The notes under the pieces: generated by a model | The model's input: the letters and a program-made list of their open reading frames with translations, nothing else | Told to the model about the DNA's origin: nothing | Database searches by the model: none | From: Hymenolepis diminuta | Taxonomy: Eukaryota; Platyhelminthes; Cestoda; Cyclophyllidea; Hymenolepididae | Assembly: GCA_900708905.1 (NCBI GenBank) | Contig: CAADRB010000022.1 | Span: forward strand, 477,087-541,086 | Length of the DNA: 64,000 bases | Direction of reading: 5' to 3' | Shown: one piece after another, positions 23,301 through 35,700 of the stretch | Position numbering within the stretch: the first letter of the stretch is position 1 | Layout of the letters: each line of letters begins with the position of its first letter | Translations under genes and position numbers: made by a program

Positions 23301-25819
23301 TATCAAGAAAAAGGACCTACTTTCAGTAATCATTGATTAGCATTTGCTTCGATGTGCTTAATTGGGTTTTTGCGAACTGATAATATACAAACGGGTGTCT
23401 ATCTAGTTTTAAAAGAGACAATTTCAATAATGTGGGAATGGTCCGCATAGCTCAGAAGCGCTCGAAAACAGCAAGTTAAATTCATGAGGTCAAAAATTGA
23501 TGAGGATATCTACTTTGACTTGCAATAGCATTTTCATAAGCATAATTCTAACAGGCTAAAGCAATATTGAACATACCACAGATAAATTGAGTACAAATGT
23601 ATGTGAATACTCACCATGTATTCAGGATTATTCTCATACTGTTCCTTTTGCACCTGGGTAAGATTGACTGGCATCACCTTCTGGCTATGAATTACCATTC
23701 GACCACGAAGAGTGCTACCAATGATTGTCGGTTTGACAACCTTCCCCTCGGTGGTCGTAGGCTTCAGCGTTTGATCGAGAGCATTCAGCAACCAGGAGAG
23801 AAATTCAAGTGCGTCACCCTGCTCTGTGAACTGGAAACGCTTCTTGCTGCACAATACGACCGCCTATAGAAGGAAAAAGCGTACATTACTACTAACACAA
23901 ACAAGCATATACAACACATTTCCCCAAAACGTGTAATGTCGAAAAAAACTTAACGATATACCTATCCTAAAGTTTTCTGAAAGTGTAACTTCCGATCAAT
24001 CTCACCTATCTTTGCTATGGGAAGACATTGAAAACGAAGTTATATAGGAGATAGGGAAAAATGTAGCAGAGCTTAGGATTAAAAACAGCCCTTCTAATCT
24101 GCAGATGACATTGACAGGTGCAATGCAAGCGCAGTTAGTGCTCATGATTAGACTGATTATTATCAAGGATTATATTGAAGGTAAGAAACTGTCACCATGT
24201 ATGACCATACCTAATATTTGTAAATAACAAAGAACTGACCGAAGAGTAAATCGTCAATAGCATTTATCTTCAACAATCATCAACTCCCATTTTCCTGGTT
24301 TGAACGGGTCACTAGAACTAAGACTGTCACATCAAGCTCACTTCAGCTCAAAATACATCAAATCACGTATGCTGGACAGGGGTGAAGGGTATAGTAGATT
24401 AAGTCAGGATGTTCACTAATTGTACACAAATTCGTGGCTTTGTCAACATGCATTGCATCATCGACGACTTCTCATAAGATAAAAAAAACATTGTTTTCGA
24501 ATAAATTCAACCACCACAACTTTAACTGATAAAGCATTATGAACGAGTTAGGGCTAGGAACTGCACGACTGATCACCTTAAAAACTCTCACTTAAACGAA
24601 AATCACTCGATGTCTCAAAGCCCAAACAGAAAGGGACAATGTACACACAAATTTTCTACAAACTCATAGAAACACTATACAAGCAATTACTTGTGCACAA
24701 AATCAAGAAAATCACCGCTTTACTAACCTGCAAGAACTCATGAGGAGAGACATGTGTCTTGAAATTTCGTGGATTCCACAGTTTACGAATGAGCTCCCCA
24801 AATCTGTGCACTAAAAGAGTCATATGGTCGCCGGCGGCCGCACGTTTAATCTGCTCCTGATAATTTTCTGGTTGTAGGAAAAAATCCCTCAACGGACTAA
24901 TGTGGCTCAGTAGTTGGATGATTACGTTACAGTAGTCATTGGCCTATCATTCAAAAAGGGAGGAAGAGTCCTTCATGCAAAGATTCCCCGTGAAAGTTGT
25001 TAAAGTGAACAAAAACTAACCTTTATGTTATTCACCCCGACAAAACCAGGATAATATGTCAACCCATTGTACGCTCGAACCATACCCACGTTGGTATCCA
25101 GGTTCTTAATGTCATCTTTCTGAAAGAGAGGATTCAGAAGGTACGTAATATCTTCTAACGATCCATCAACAATCTCGTAGTTATCGGGTAAGCAATAGAA
25201 CCGATGGGTTTCCAGATTGAGAAATACATGATGGTTTTCATTAACACTATGGGTATGAACATGGGTATTGGGACCACGACCCTAAACAGAAAAATCATAA
25301 AACTAATTAAAAGTTGAAAACGGTTTAGAAAAAAACTAGCAGAAAATTACGTACTTGGAAGTATTTGCCACAAACCAAACATGCATAAACATTGAGATGA
25401 CTAAGGGAAACACTGCAAAGTTTCTCAAAGTCAAAGTCGAGCATATTACGATTGATTGTATCCAAATAAGGACATGATCTACTTAAATCTGTACCTTTGG
25501 ATTCCTTTGATTCCTGGTTCCTTAATTCCTCCTGTTTATCGAGCTCATCCTAAAATTGACCAAGCGAGATAAATGCATAAATCGATCATAACAGAAAAAA
25601 CTAAAAATTTGACGTAGATCATTAAATGAATCTTGATAAACTTATGAACATACGTAAAAGTTATTTTTTATAGCAGATTTAATACGCAAATTCTACATTC
25701 AAACAACGGCCAGATATATTTACCCATTGTTTCATCAAATCATCAATTTTTGGCTTTTTGGTAGCTTCAGACTTCGTTTTTGCGGATCCCCTCCTGGATG
25801 AACTCTCTCTTTTGCTCAT
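20350..25819 (-). CDS. USP39: USP39/Sad1, U4/U6.U5 tri-snRNP-associated protein 2
   Basis: Eight exons: 25819-25724, 25549-25355, 25281-25021, 24943-24728, 23863-23615, 22671-22334, 21191-21014, 20493-20350. They give 558 residues, close to the human 565. The ZnF-UBP region spans about residues 55-150 (CPYLDTINRNMLDFDFEKLC, YACLVCGKYFQGRG, NHHVFLNL, FYCLPDNYEIVDGSLEDITY). The USP fold follows (LVHRFGELIRKLWNPRNFKT, LPPYLILFMKR, KNPTIVNFPI, TIYDLVANVVHDG). In place of the catalytic cysteine box the protein reads NIKANDYCNVIIQ, with Asp187 at the Cys position. This agrees with the known inactive state of the family, which acts as a scaffold for tri-snRNP maturation. The last exon adds a Lys-rich tail (KKSTKKSSPKGDEKKSE). 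Start chosen: MSKRESSSRRGS at 25819. Confidence 0.95.
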
Positions 25820-26753
25820 TTTCGGTCAGGCTAAATTGTCAACGATTAGCATAACCTTCAATGTGTAAGATGTAAGCAAATATTGGCACTAACGCGAGCA
25901 AGTATGTAATGATATTTATGGTGAAATGAGTTACGATTAAAATATCTTTAGTAAATTATAAATGATGCGCATGATTTTTTTAGATACTTGATATACTATT
26001 GTCGGTTGATTTAAGTGTCCTCTAATTATACCATTTACATGAATATTTCAGCATGAAGCATGGAGTACAAACTCTCTTTTCTTTGCAATAACTTAGTCTT
26101 ATTCAATTAATTACTCTTGTTTGTTAATGACATTGACTGTTGGGTTGTAATAATGATTAAATCAATTATTATGTTAAAGTAGGTCGGCTGGCCTAATTCG
26201 CGGTTGTTCTTTCTTGTACATAAAGTTACAACCCCGAAAGTTTTACATAATATTTAAAACAAATGCTGCACAAGGTATTTTATTATTATGCATATATATC
26301 TACACGAAAGTCTCTAAATAATATTCAAATTTCAGTTCTAGATTAAGGTTCCAAAACTTGGAGACCTTTTTTCGCATCATCTTTCTGCTAATAAAATCAC
26401 AAGGAATTAATGGTAATCCTCCTGTCCTTCACCACTAAGACGGACGGATGATCAAATCCACGAACGGTGTTACATGAAAAAAACAATATTATCCCCAAAA
26501 AATTCCTTTTATTATTCGTTATTTTCCACATCTTCAATCTCCGCTTCTTCATTGCCCTTTTACCTGATTTAGTTTATTTGCCTTATGTATGCAACAGGTG
26601 AAAAATACGAATCACCTAATACTACGAATACGCCTTGTTTTTTTATCTTGAGCATTATCTGCTCGTATCTGTAACTAGTACAATTACTTTGGGTATCCTC
26701 TTGACAGTTATCCACATAAAAGCAAATAATGAAATCCATGAAATGACGAAATA
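25820..26753. other. Intergenic region between USP39 and the receptor pseudophosphatase gene
   Basis: AT-rich, 0.93 kb. Both neighbours lie on the minus strand, so this must hold the USP39 promoter and the end of the upstream gene. I see no further gene. The frame at 26635-26841 on the plus strand mostly overlaps the last exon of the neighbour and is not credited. Confidence 0.5.
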
Positions 26754-26759
26754 TTTATT
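26754..26759 (-). terminator. Poly(A) signal directly abutting the RPTP-like stop codon
   Basis: The minus strand reads TCG TAG AATAAA, so the hexamer starts at the first base after the stop codon. Confidence 0.6.
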
Positions 26760-29700
26760 CTACGAAGAGTATTCAGTAAGATTGAGTTGGACTTCTTCTT
26801 CGGACGATTCCACTAAGCCTTCCATATCGATGCAATATTGAATGAAATTGTAGAGGAATTGCAGGTGCTCCTGTAAATATAAATAACAACTATTCAGACC
26901 TAATTTAAATGCCACTATGTGCAGCATAGTGAAAAAGAGAGTTAGGACCAAACCTTGTATATTATTAATTCTGGTCGGAATTTATGCAAAACCAGCACAG
27001 TGCCGAAGACATCTATTATTTGGGCATTATTTCGCAACTGCGACAGAAGTATCATTGCCGCCGCAAACGTACCTGCTCTGCCATCCTTCACTCTGAAAAG
27101 CGAAAAATTTGCTTAGTTAATGGAGAAATGAACTTTTTTTTGTCTTCAACTTTATTTAAAATTTAGCTACTCTTTTTTTACCTACCTAATTATTTTTCAA
27201 TTCTTTTAAAACCATGTTTAAATTTGATAAGTATAACTCAAGACTGCAGAGTTAGTGTTCCGTTTCTCGACGGGCAATTTCCGCAGGGGACCTTTGTGTT
27301 GAACATTACTCTTATCAGCATGTGGGCGCACATTGCTCCCGCCAACTTGACGATTAGTCAGAACAAAAATTCTCATCGGTCGGGCGGTTGATTTTCAACC
27401 GCCAGTCATATGAAAAAGACAAATATTCTTTGTTAAATTAATAAACTGTTCTGGAGTAGAATCACGTTTTTCTACCTCCCCCATTCTGGTTTGAGTAATT
27501 ATCTTTGCAATAGAATGATTTTTCGAATTATTTTGACTTATAAATTGCATTCTACTTCGTATTCTTTTAAGTTCGACTTTGGTGGAACGCAACAAAGCAG
27601 CGCGCAGGTATCTTAATGTACAACTGGCGCACCAAAATTTTTGAATTCTTGACATGTGCAGATAGTTCTAAAGCAGGGTTGAAGATCAGCGTGAATACTA
27701 TCATCTATCGGGCTGCAAAATTTGCATATTGTTAGTACTTTATCGGCATCCACTTCCATTAATGAAGATCCATAAGCAGTATTTAATCTGATTTTTTAAC
27801 AATAGCCTCATTATTGGTTTGAATGTGTCAGTAGTCGTTGGCTATAACGTTTATTTAAATATAAGTAATTCCCACCTAGAATGTATTAGGGGCGGACCGA
27901 AGTCATATCCGATAGGATAAGCCTCTAGATGATCCAAACATCGAACGATCAGATCGTAGAAAATATCTACTCGCGGAACACCATCATTCGGCCAACCGGT
28001 AAATTGAAATTGAGTGAACGACCATGGCTAATCAACAAGAAAAAAGTTTAGCATAGTTAAGATTCGGTGTGCAATATATCTAATTTGTGTACATATTAAA
28101 AATATAGTATTGGTGTACTAGGCATTCAGTTATCACCAGTTTATTAGGATAATAAGAAACGAGATCACCAAATTAGGGGCTGTGGCTAATAGTTAGCAGC
28201 TTGCAGTAGACAGCCACGGTCCCAAGTCAAGCAGGATAAAGTCTCTTTTATGATGCCGGTAGGGAGAACTGAGAGAGATTTGAACAGAGGAAAAGTAAGA
28301 AAGAGGGAACCGTACTAGTTGATAAATGACAAACATGTCTGAGCGTGTGTCTATAAAAATGGCTTTATAAAACTTTATTGAGAAAGAGTAGGTTAAACAG
28401 TTGGCATGGTTCCAGACATAGCTGATCGTCGAAACCGAACCCTAGCAAAGCTCATTCAATACCACTTAACTGACTAATGCTGTTAATTAAAATAAACCAC
28501 TTGAGGTAACACGATGGTCCTCTAAGAGGAACTTCAGGTCACCGGAGGATTAAGCACTTCAGGTATCATTGTGAGCTTGGCAAAAATCATGAGGCTGCAG
28601 CAGAGTCAAACACTGCAGACACCACTGTGAGGTTGGGATACTTAGGTCCAAGAGAATAGTGATGACCTAGATAATAATTTTGGAAATGCATAGTGAATCA
28701 TCCTTTAATGGATATTCTTAGTCTTCCTTATAACAGATTGACTATGCAATGTTATTGGAATCTATTGATGATTGAGCTTTCCACGCCCATTAAAAAGGAC
28801 TTCACACTTGGTTTGGATTGAGGAAAAGTATTCCATAGTGGCTTTGCCACCCCTCTTACTGACCAGAATTAACTAGTGCGATAAGCAAACAACGTCACTA
28901 AATGTGCAAAGATGAACATCAATCCTGATCTGACTTTGGTAGATTTTCCGTTGATTACTACATCATTACTGCCGAACTATACTTGGATATCTCTTTATAC
29001 ATATCATCACAAACATCATAGTGGTGTTTAGGTTAGTTTGAGTTTTTTATTTACCAATGAGCAAGATTTCAACCTCAGTTTAGTTTAGTGTTTAAAATTA
29101 TGATAACGAACGAAGTAGTACTGTTGTTAAGTTTAAAAATATTAAAGTAATAAAATCCGATTCGAAACTCTTTAAACAACGTGAACCGTAATATTAAAAG
29201 ATGTTAAGTAAACCCAACTAAACTAAACTTAAATGCTTTTAGGTAATTACCTTTCACGCTCCAGATTTCAAATCAGTCCCACGGATAAGGATAGTTTGAA
29301 ATGTATTAATAAACATGCATTTTACTTTAGTTTATAGAGTATGTTTCGGATTAACCTGCATAGCATCGACGGGAGTAACTGACAGTTTCCTCAGAATCCA
29401 GTTCTTACTCTCTTGTTCAGAATGTCGAATCACTTGGCAAGCGTGATAAGTTGAGAAGAAGTTTTCCAAATTTGCGGGTTTGTCTTCGCTACCCTCATAT
29501 TCAATTGGCCAATAGCGAGCTGTCATATGATCTACCTCAGTTATCACTTTTTGTTCCGAAACCATTAAGGCCAGAGTTTTTCTACGAATCGATGTTATAC
29601 TGAAAAATAAATGTAATATCTCTTTACAAAGTGGTTTAAGAACGAATTTGATTGGAATAGGTTACTTACTCATCAAGCATTACAACCAGAGTAGTTCTCT

Positions 29701-32700
29701 GTCGAACAAGTAAAAATAGGAAATCTCCTACTGTAAAGATGCTTGGCGAAGAGGCGATGATGAAGTCTGGGCGACTTCCATAAGGTGAAATATTAGCTTT
29801 CCCAGAAAAAACCTCGTAATGCGGACTGCAAATAAAACTGGCATCGAAGAATACCGCCGGAAAGCAGATTTCTCTCTGAAAAAAATAACATTTTATTTCC
29901 TACTCTCACACTAAACTGAATGCTGAGCAGTAGAATTTTATAAAGAACTGCTTGGATTATTTAGGTTATGATATAGCCACCTCTACGTTTACAAGATTTG
30001 ATGATGTTTGAGCGTCGACAAGCATAACTCATAGTATCTGAATAAAAGCTTTATCACATCCAGCGGGTGAGCTCCATATCCTGTCATTAGTAATAATAAT
30101 GATAATAATAGGTATTCGGATGCTTTCTACTCGGAACATCTTAACGGTTCGTTTAAGCAGAATGAATGGAAAAATTGTAACTGTTCGAATGGTAATTGGA
30201 CTTTCAAAATGTAATCGAATAAAACCTGTATTACCATAAGAAATCAGTGTCGTGCTGATAAATTGCCGCGAAGGTGCTGTACTTTTTTTCTTTACCGAAA
30301 TTCATTTGTAATTGACCTTCCATACCTAAATCTAGTTTAAATTTCCTTCATAATAAACAGCTGTTGTAGCTTCCGCTACTCATAATAGGGAATTGCATTG
30401 TCCACCTTTTTCTAAACTTTTCATGTTAGCGAACATGATTAAATATTAATTCTGCATTCTGTCTTAACTTTTAGAGTGATTTCTCTTTTCTTATGTGTCT
30501 ATTGGCCCCTGAAAATCACTGGTGCCTAATTATAAATTCCACTTATATCCGATTTCGCCAAAGTTTTTATTTAATACACTTTGAGCTAGTTCTTGACAAA
30601 TTCGGAAATACCTTTTTGAAATTTATTTATTTTAATCTTACAACGAAAAGATCGAAGCGATAAGGCAATAGGTAATTACCACACGGTTAAACGGAAGTGG
30701 CTGTGACAGTATGTCCGACCATTTTACTCCTTCAAATACCAATGACTGGTCATCTAAAGTAAATAGAATTTAATTAGCTATGATGGAAATGCAACCGTAG
30801 ATACATACACGGAGCCGGTCCATCCTTTTTTACTCTTAGCATATTAGCGACTTTCGAGGTTAATTGATAACGGTTGGCCTGTTGCCTGATCAGCAAGTTG
30901 AGGAGCTGAAATATTGAGATGTTTTCAATAATTTTGGAGCCAAATAACTATGCAATAAGCTTAGACTATTTGGACGGAAAGTCCCATCGATAATTTGCAA
31001 AATAGAATTGCAGTTCTCGATAAATGGCTAATTTTATAAATAGTGCAAAAGAAGACCTTGAAGGATGAATCCCTTCTTCTCTGAAATATTTATCATACGT
31101 CATCCCTAATCATCACCAAATTTGATTATCCTGTCTTTAAAGTAACCTCTGTAAATCTTTAACCTTTCCTGACCCAAGCACTCCATAGACAAACATTGTG
31201 TCCTCAGCTGGCCTATTTCTCATCGATCGGAAAAGGTAAGCATACCTCGGACGATAGTAGCAAAGACACCGTTTAGTCGGCCCTGCTATTAACCAGTTTT
31301 TTCCTACAATCGTCCCGACCAATTAAAGGTCGCATACAATTATATCCTTATGCGTGTCCTCACCCAAAGTGTCGATTATAAATAGCCCTCCATTAGACAC
31401 ACACAACACACACAGGGGACCCTAGCTCGTCAGACGCATCTCCCGTTGCTCAGTCCTTCTCCTCCAATTCCCTATTTTCCCTTGAGACTCTGTACTGAGC
31501 TTTGTTCAATACAACCTGATCAACGCAATCCTTGGTGTTCTTTTTCTTTCATCTACTGTTAGCCATCTGCCGCTACAAACTGGTGACACTCAGCAACCTC
31601 AAGAGTTCAATTGATTAACGGTTTATTTTCTAGGTCAAAGAGATGAAAACATGTAACCTTTACTGTCTAGATTGGAGGGGAAAAGGAAAATATAAAAGTT
31701 TGAATTTTTGATTTTCTTTACTTACGCGAAATTGGATTTCTAGATTGTCATTTGGACCAGAGAGCAAATTTTCAAGGTATCCGTTGAATTCTACAGTATT
31801 TACCGGTGGTACACTAGGATTTAAGGCATTTATATAAATAAAATTCCAGTTGCAAGTTCATCTCTTTAAGTATTATTTGATACTAAAACCTACATATTTG
31901 TTTGGAGAGGTTCGTATGGAATAGTATACGTGATCGTTACCATTGCCAATCTAAAAACGTGAAAATCAAATTATTTTAAGTAACTTTCTCTAAAATTCAC
32001 TTTTATATGCCCTAACTCATACATAGTCATCCCAAACTTAATCTGACACATGGTTATGTGTGAGCTATATGCTAAATCAGTGGTAAACTGTAATAGAATT
32101 ATATACATCTTCATAGTTCATGTATTAAAACAGTCATTCCATTACTCATCTCTAAAATTTATTTTCTAGTTTTAACTAGATAACTGCACTCTTCATCATC
32201 GGTCATCTCCGTCATGAGTTATCAAATCTAGTCTTCCTTCTCCCAGTCCCCATGTAAACTACTAAGCACGTTACCACTGAAAAATTGAAGGTAGGCTGTT
32301 CTAATAACCTCGCCGGCCTGTAATGTAGCACCTACCAGAACGTAGAACATTGGCTAATGAGACGCTAGAATATAAAATACTCAACCTGGATCCCATGCTG
32401 CAGGAGGGAGTAGTCATCATTGCAATTAATTGACCTCTTCCTCACACCTTCGCATTTTTAACGCCTATTGATCCATCCTTCTATCTTTCATGCTCTTATC
32501 GCATTATTTTGTCTTATGCTATATTATCTTATCTATATACCTATTTAGACCATGCTTCTTAATGTTAATAGAACGATTTGAGATTTATAAATGAATACGT
32601 TAAACATTAGCTCCTAGCCACTGGCTGTGGCGTTTCGAATAGTAGCAACTTAGCGTAGTTAATATAAGAGTGGGCAACGGATACCAAAATCTCGCAATCC

Positions 32701-35700
32701 AATAAAAATAGATTGGTCACTAGAACCGAGAGAGCTATGGGAGCTAGCGGTAGTCACATAATGTCATAGCGTACAAGTCCAAAATGAACCGTTAATTGGA
32801 GGAGTATAAAATTAGTGCTTACTTTGGAGGACTACGCCGATAGAGCTCGCTAAAAGTGAAATGTAATTTTAAAAGCTTTAAAAATGCTTCAAAATGATAT
32901 TATCAGCCTTGTTTTTATAATGGTACAAGCACTATCATCGATTACATTAATAATAACACTGGATAAATCTAGCTCAAACGAGGCATGTTAAGCAGCGTAA
33001 TCTTGACTTACAAAACTTCTTCCATTTCCGCTGGGAGCCGCGATTTTAACCACTTTAGTCGAATTCTTTTGAAGAGAGCATAGCCTATCATTGCTAGGAA
33101 AACAGATGCAATTGGAATTCCAAAAATCAGAGCTGTATATATCGGTAAATCTAAAGTTATGGGGCACTTAAATTTAGGCAAAGTTTAACAATCTACCGTC
33201 AGTAGTAATTAAGACGGGTCGTGTTGACCCATATCCCAGAGGTGAATATAACCTCAATCGAACGCTAAATATGAAACAATGTTTTGAATAAATAATGGCA
33301 TTGCTACTTAAAATGTTAAGTAAAAAATATTTACGCATATTCTGTTCCGGCTTGGAGGGGTCCATTGAAGTAATAAGAATTTCTCGGGAGACCTGTTCCA
33401 TCCCCTAAGATAACTAATACGTCATAAATACTCGTGGTAAATTCATCCAGTTCTGGAATGCTTATTATCAATTCCCATCCACCATATTCATCGTGGTCTC
33501 TGTAGGTCTAAACGAAGCACATTAATTATAAAATTATGAACCTACTCCTCTACGTGGGTTCGGATGATATTTCCCATTGTCAAAAGGATAGGTTGAGTAC
33601 AGGGTCACTGTATTCTCCAGAGAAGCATCATAGTACTCATATTCCTGAATTACAAGGGTAATGTTACTCAATGGTCCAGTTTGACTGATGGGAATCAGTG
33701 AAAGTGGAATGAATAGTGGAACAGTAAATGCCAGAATTTCATCTTCGGGAGGATATAAGAAATTTCGTGACACAAGTGCTTCCAGAAGTCCTAGATCCAA
33801 TCCTGAAAAAAAAATTGTATTACACTTATACTATAAAAGTAGCAATCAATTATTTGGAAAAGTTAACCTCCATTCCAAGTTGATGCTATGACTTCATCTG
33901 ATGGTAGGCCACACCCACCACCCTGATTTTCTGCATTCGGAGATGTACATGCGAACACACGGATCCTGTAGGAGGCATTTGCTGGTAGATCATAAATAAT
34001 GCATTGACGTATATAAGAAATGGTGGAAGCACATTCTCGATAGGGCTCTGGGATGAAGGCAATGTATCCATTGATATTTCCATTTGGATTTGCAGGAGGA
34101 CTCCAAGATATCTCCAGAGCGTTATAAGATACTGGACGAACAGTTACGTCTAGTGGAGGTGAGGGCTCTAAAAGTCAATGAAAAGATCAAAATAACTAAT
34201 GCCCTTTACTTCAAATAGGCTTTACAGAGATCTGATTGTATATTGGAAATGGACTGATAGCTCCTCTGAGACTTAAGGGTGAAAAAATTGACTGCCATTG
34301 TTTGACTATTTCAATTTCGAAGGTTAAGGCTGACATAGTTTTAACTATTCGGATAAGTGAGGGCATATACTTAAAATTTTAATTTCGGGGGACAAAGGGG
34401 TTTGATCCATGGGTGGGGAGAGGGAGAGGGCTATAGGATTTAAAAATAATAAGTTCATTTATTTAAAGATCATATCTAAGATGTGAACTGGACGATATAA
34501 TGCATAGCTTTTAAATTCCTATATATTGAACAGAAAACTCTGTGAGACCTTATGCTTACCCCTTCCGCATTTTGACATTCTTTTCCATCTTAGTTTAGAA
34601 GGTTGTATTTACGGAAATATTTCCCAGTTCCTTTGATCAGCCTTACTGTTGGAATTATTTATATATATTTCAGCTTTGAGTATATGTTAAATTTAACCAT
34701 CAGAAAATTTCAATATTTTATAATGTCACTTTCTAAGTCCCTAAAGGATAGATAAGTGTCATGATTGCGGATGGCATTTTTGAAGACTGTTTGGCCGCCT
34801 TTATTTTTTTCTAAGATCTAAGGCATCTGAAAATTAGGCAGCTGAAGTTGTTGTTGATGTATTTGTGGAAAGGCGATCTAGTTCAATAACTTTTCTGTGA
34901 AAATTGACATACAGCTTCCACCCTCACACTTCATTATTTTTGCTACAGTTTTTTTAAGGTGAGGCTTCAAAGTTTGAGAAAGTTGAAATAACTCTGCATG
35001 GTTTCTAACTTTGATATGCTGGACAATCCATGACTTCCAAGAATTCGAATGATTACTTCAGCCATGAATCTTCATTTCTCGTTATTGGTGCACTGTTTGG
35101 TTTAAAAGACGTTCACTTGTAAGGGGATAGTGTTTTAAGTGATACCAGTGCTTAAGACCTAGAGCAGTGTTTGGATTTCGAGACCGAAACCTCCCCATTT
35201 TACTTTTCACCCAATGGTTATAGCACTGACAGCTATACATTTCCATATCTAACTCACATTTTTACACTTGCCTTTTTCTTCAAATAGACCTGCACATTTG
35301 TATATTTATAAATATTACGCATGAATGTTTATGAGCAAAGAGTAATACATCTAACAGTGCTTTGAATCAGTTTCTCAAGCATCAAAATACCGATTTTGTG
35401 AATCTCAATTTATTATGTTACTTAAATTCCGCAAGTAGAATTAAATTATGCGCACTTACTATCAGGCCAAGTCAGGGAGTAAACCTTTGGTGATGGTGGT
35501 CCACACCCGAGGCTGTTGCAAATAGCAAGAGTAGCTGAATGAATAGTGAATGGAAGTAGTTCAAAAAACGTCTTCTGATGTGTGTCTGGGGACAATATTT
35601 CAGAAGTGTGAATCGATTTGGCGACGTAGAGCGTAAGATTGAATGTGGACGAGGGATCAATGGTTGTATTCCATGACAAAGTTAGAGCGGTTGGAGCTAT

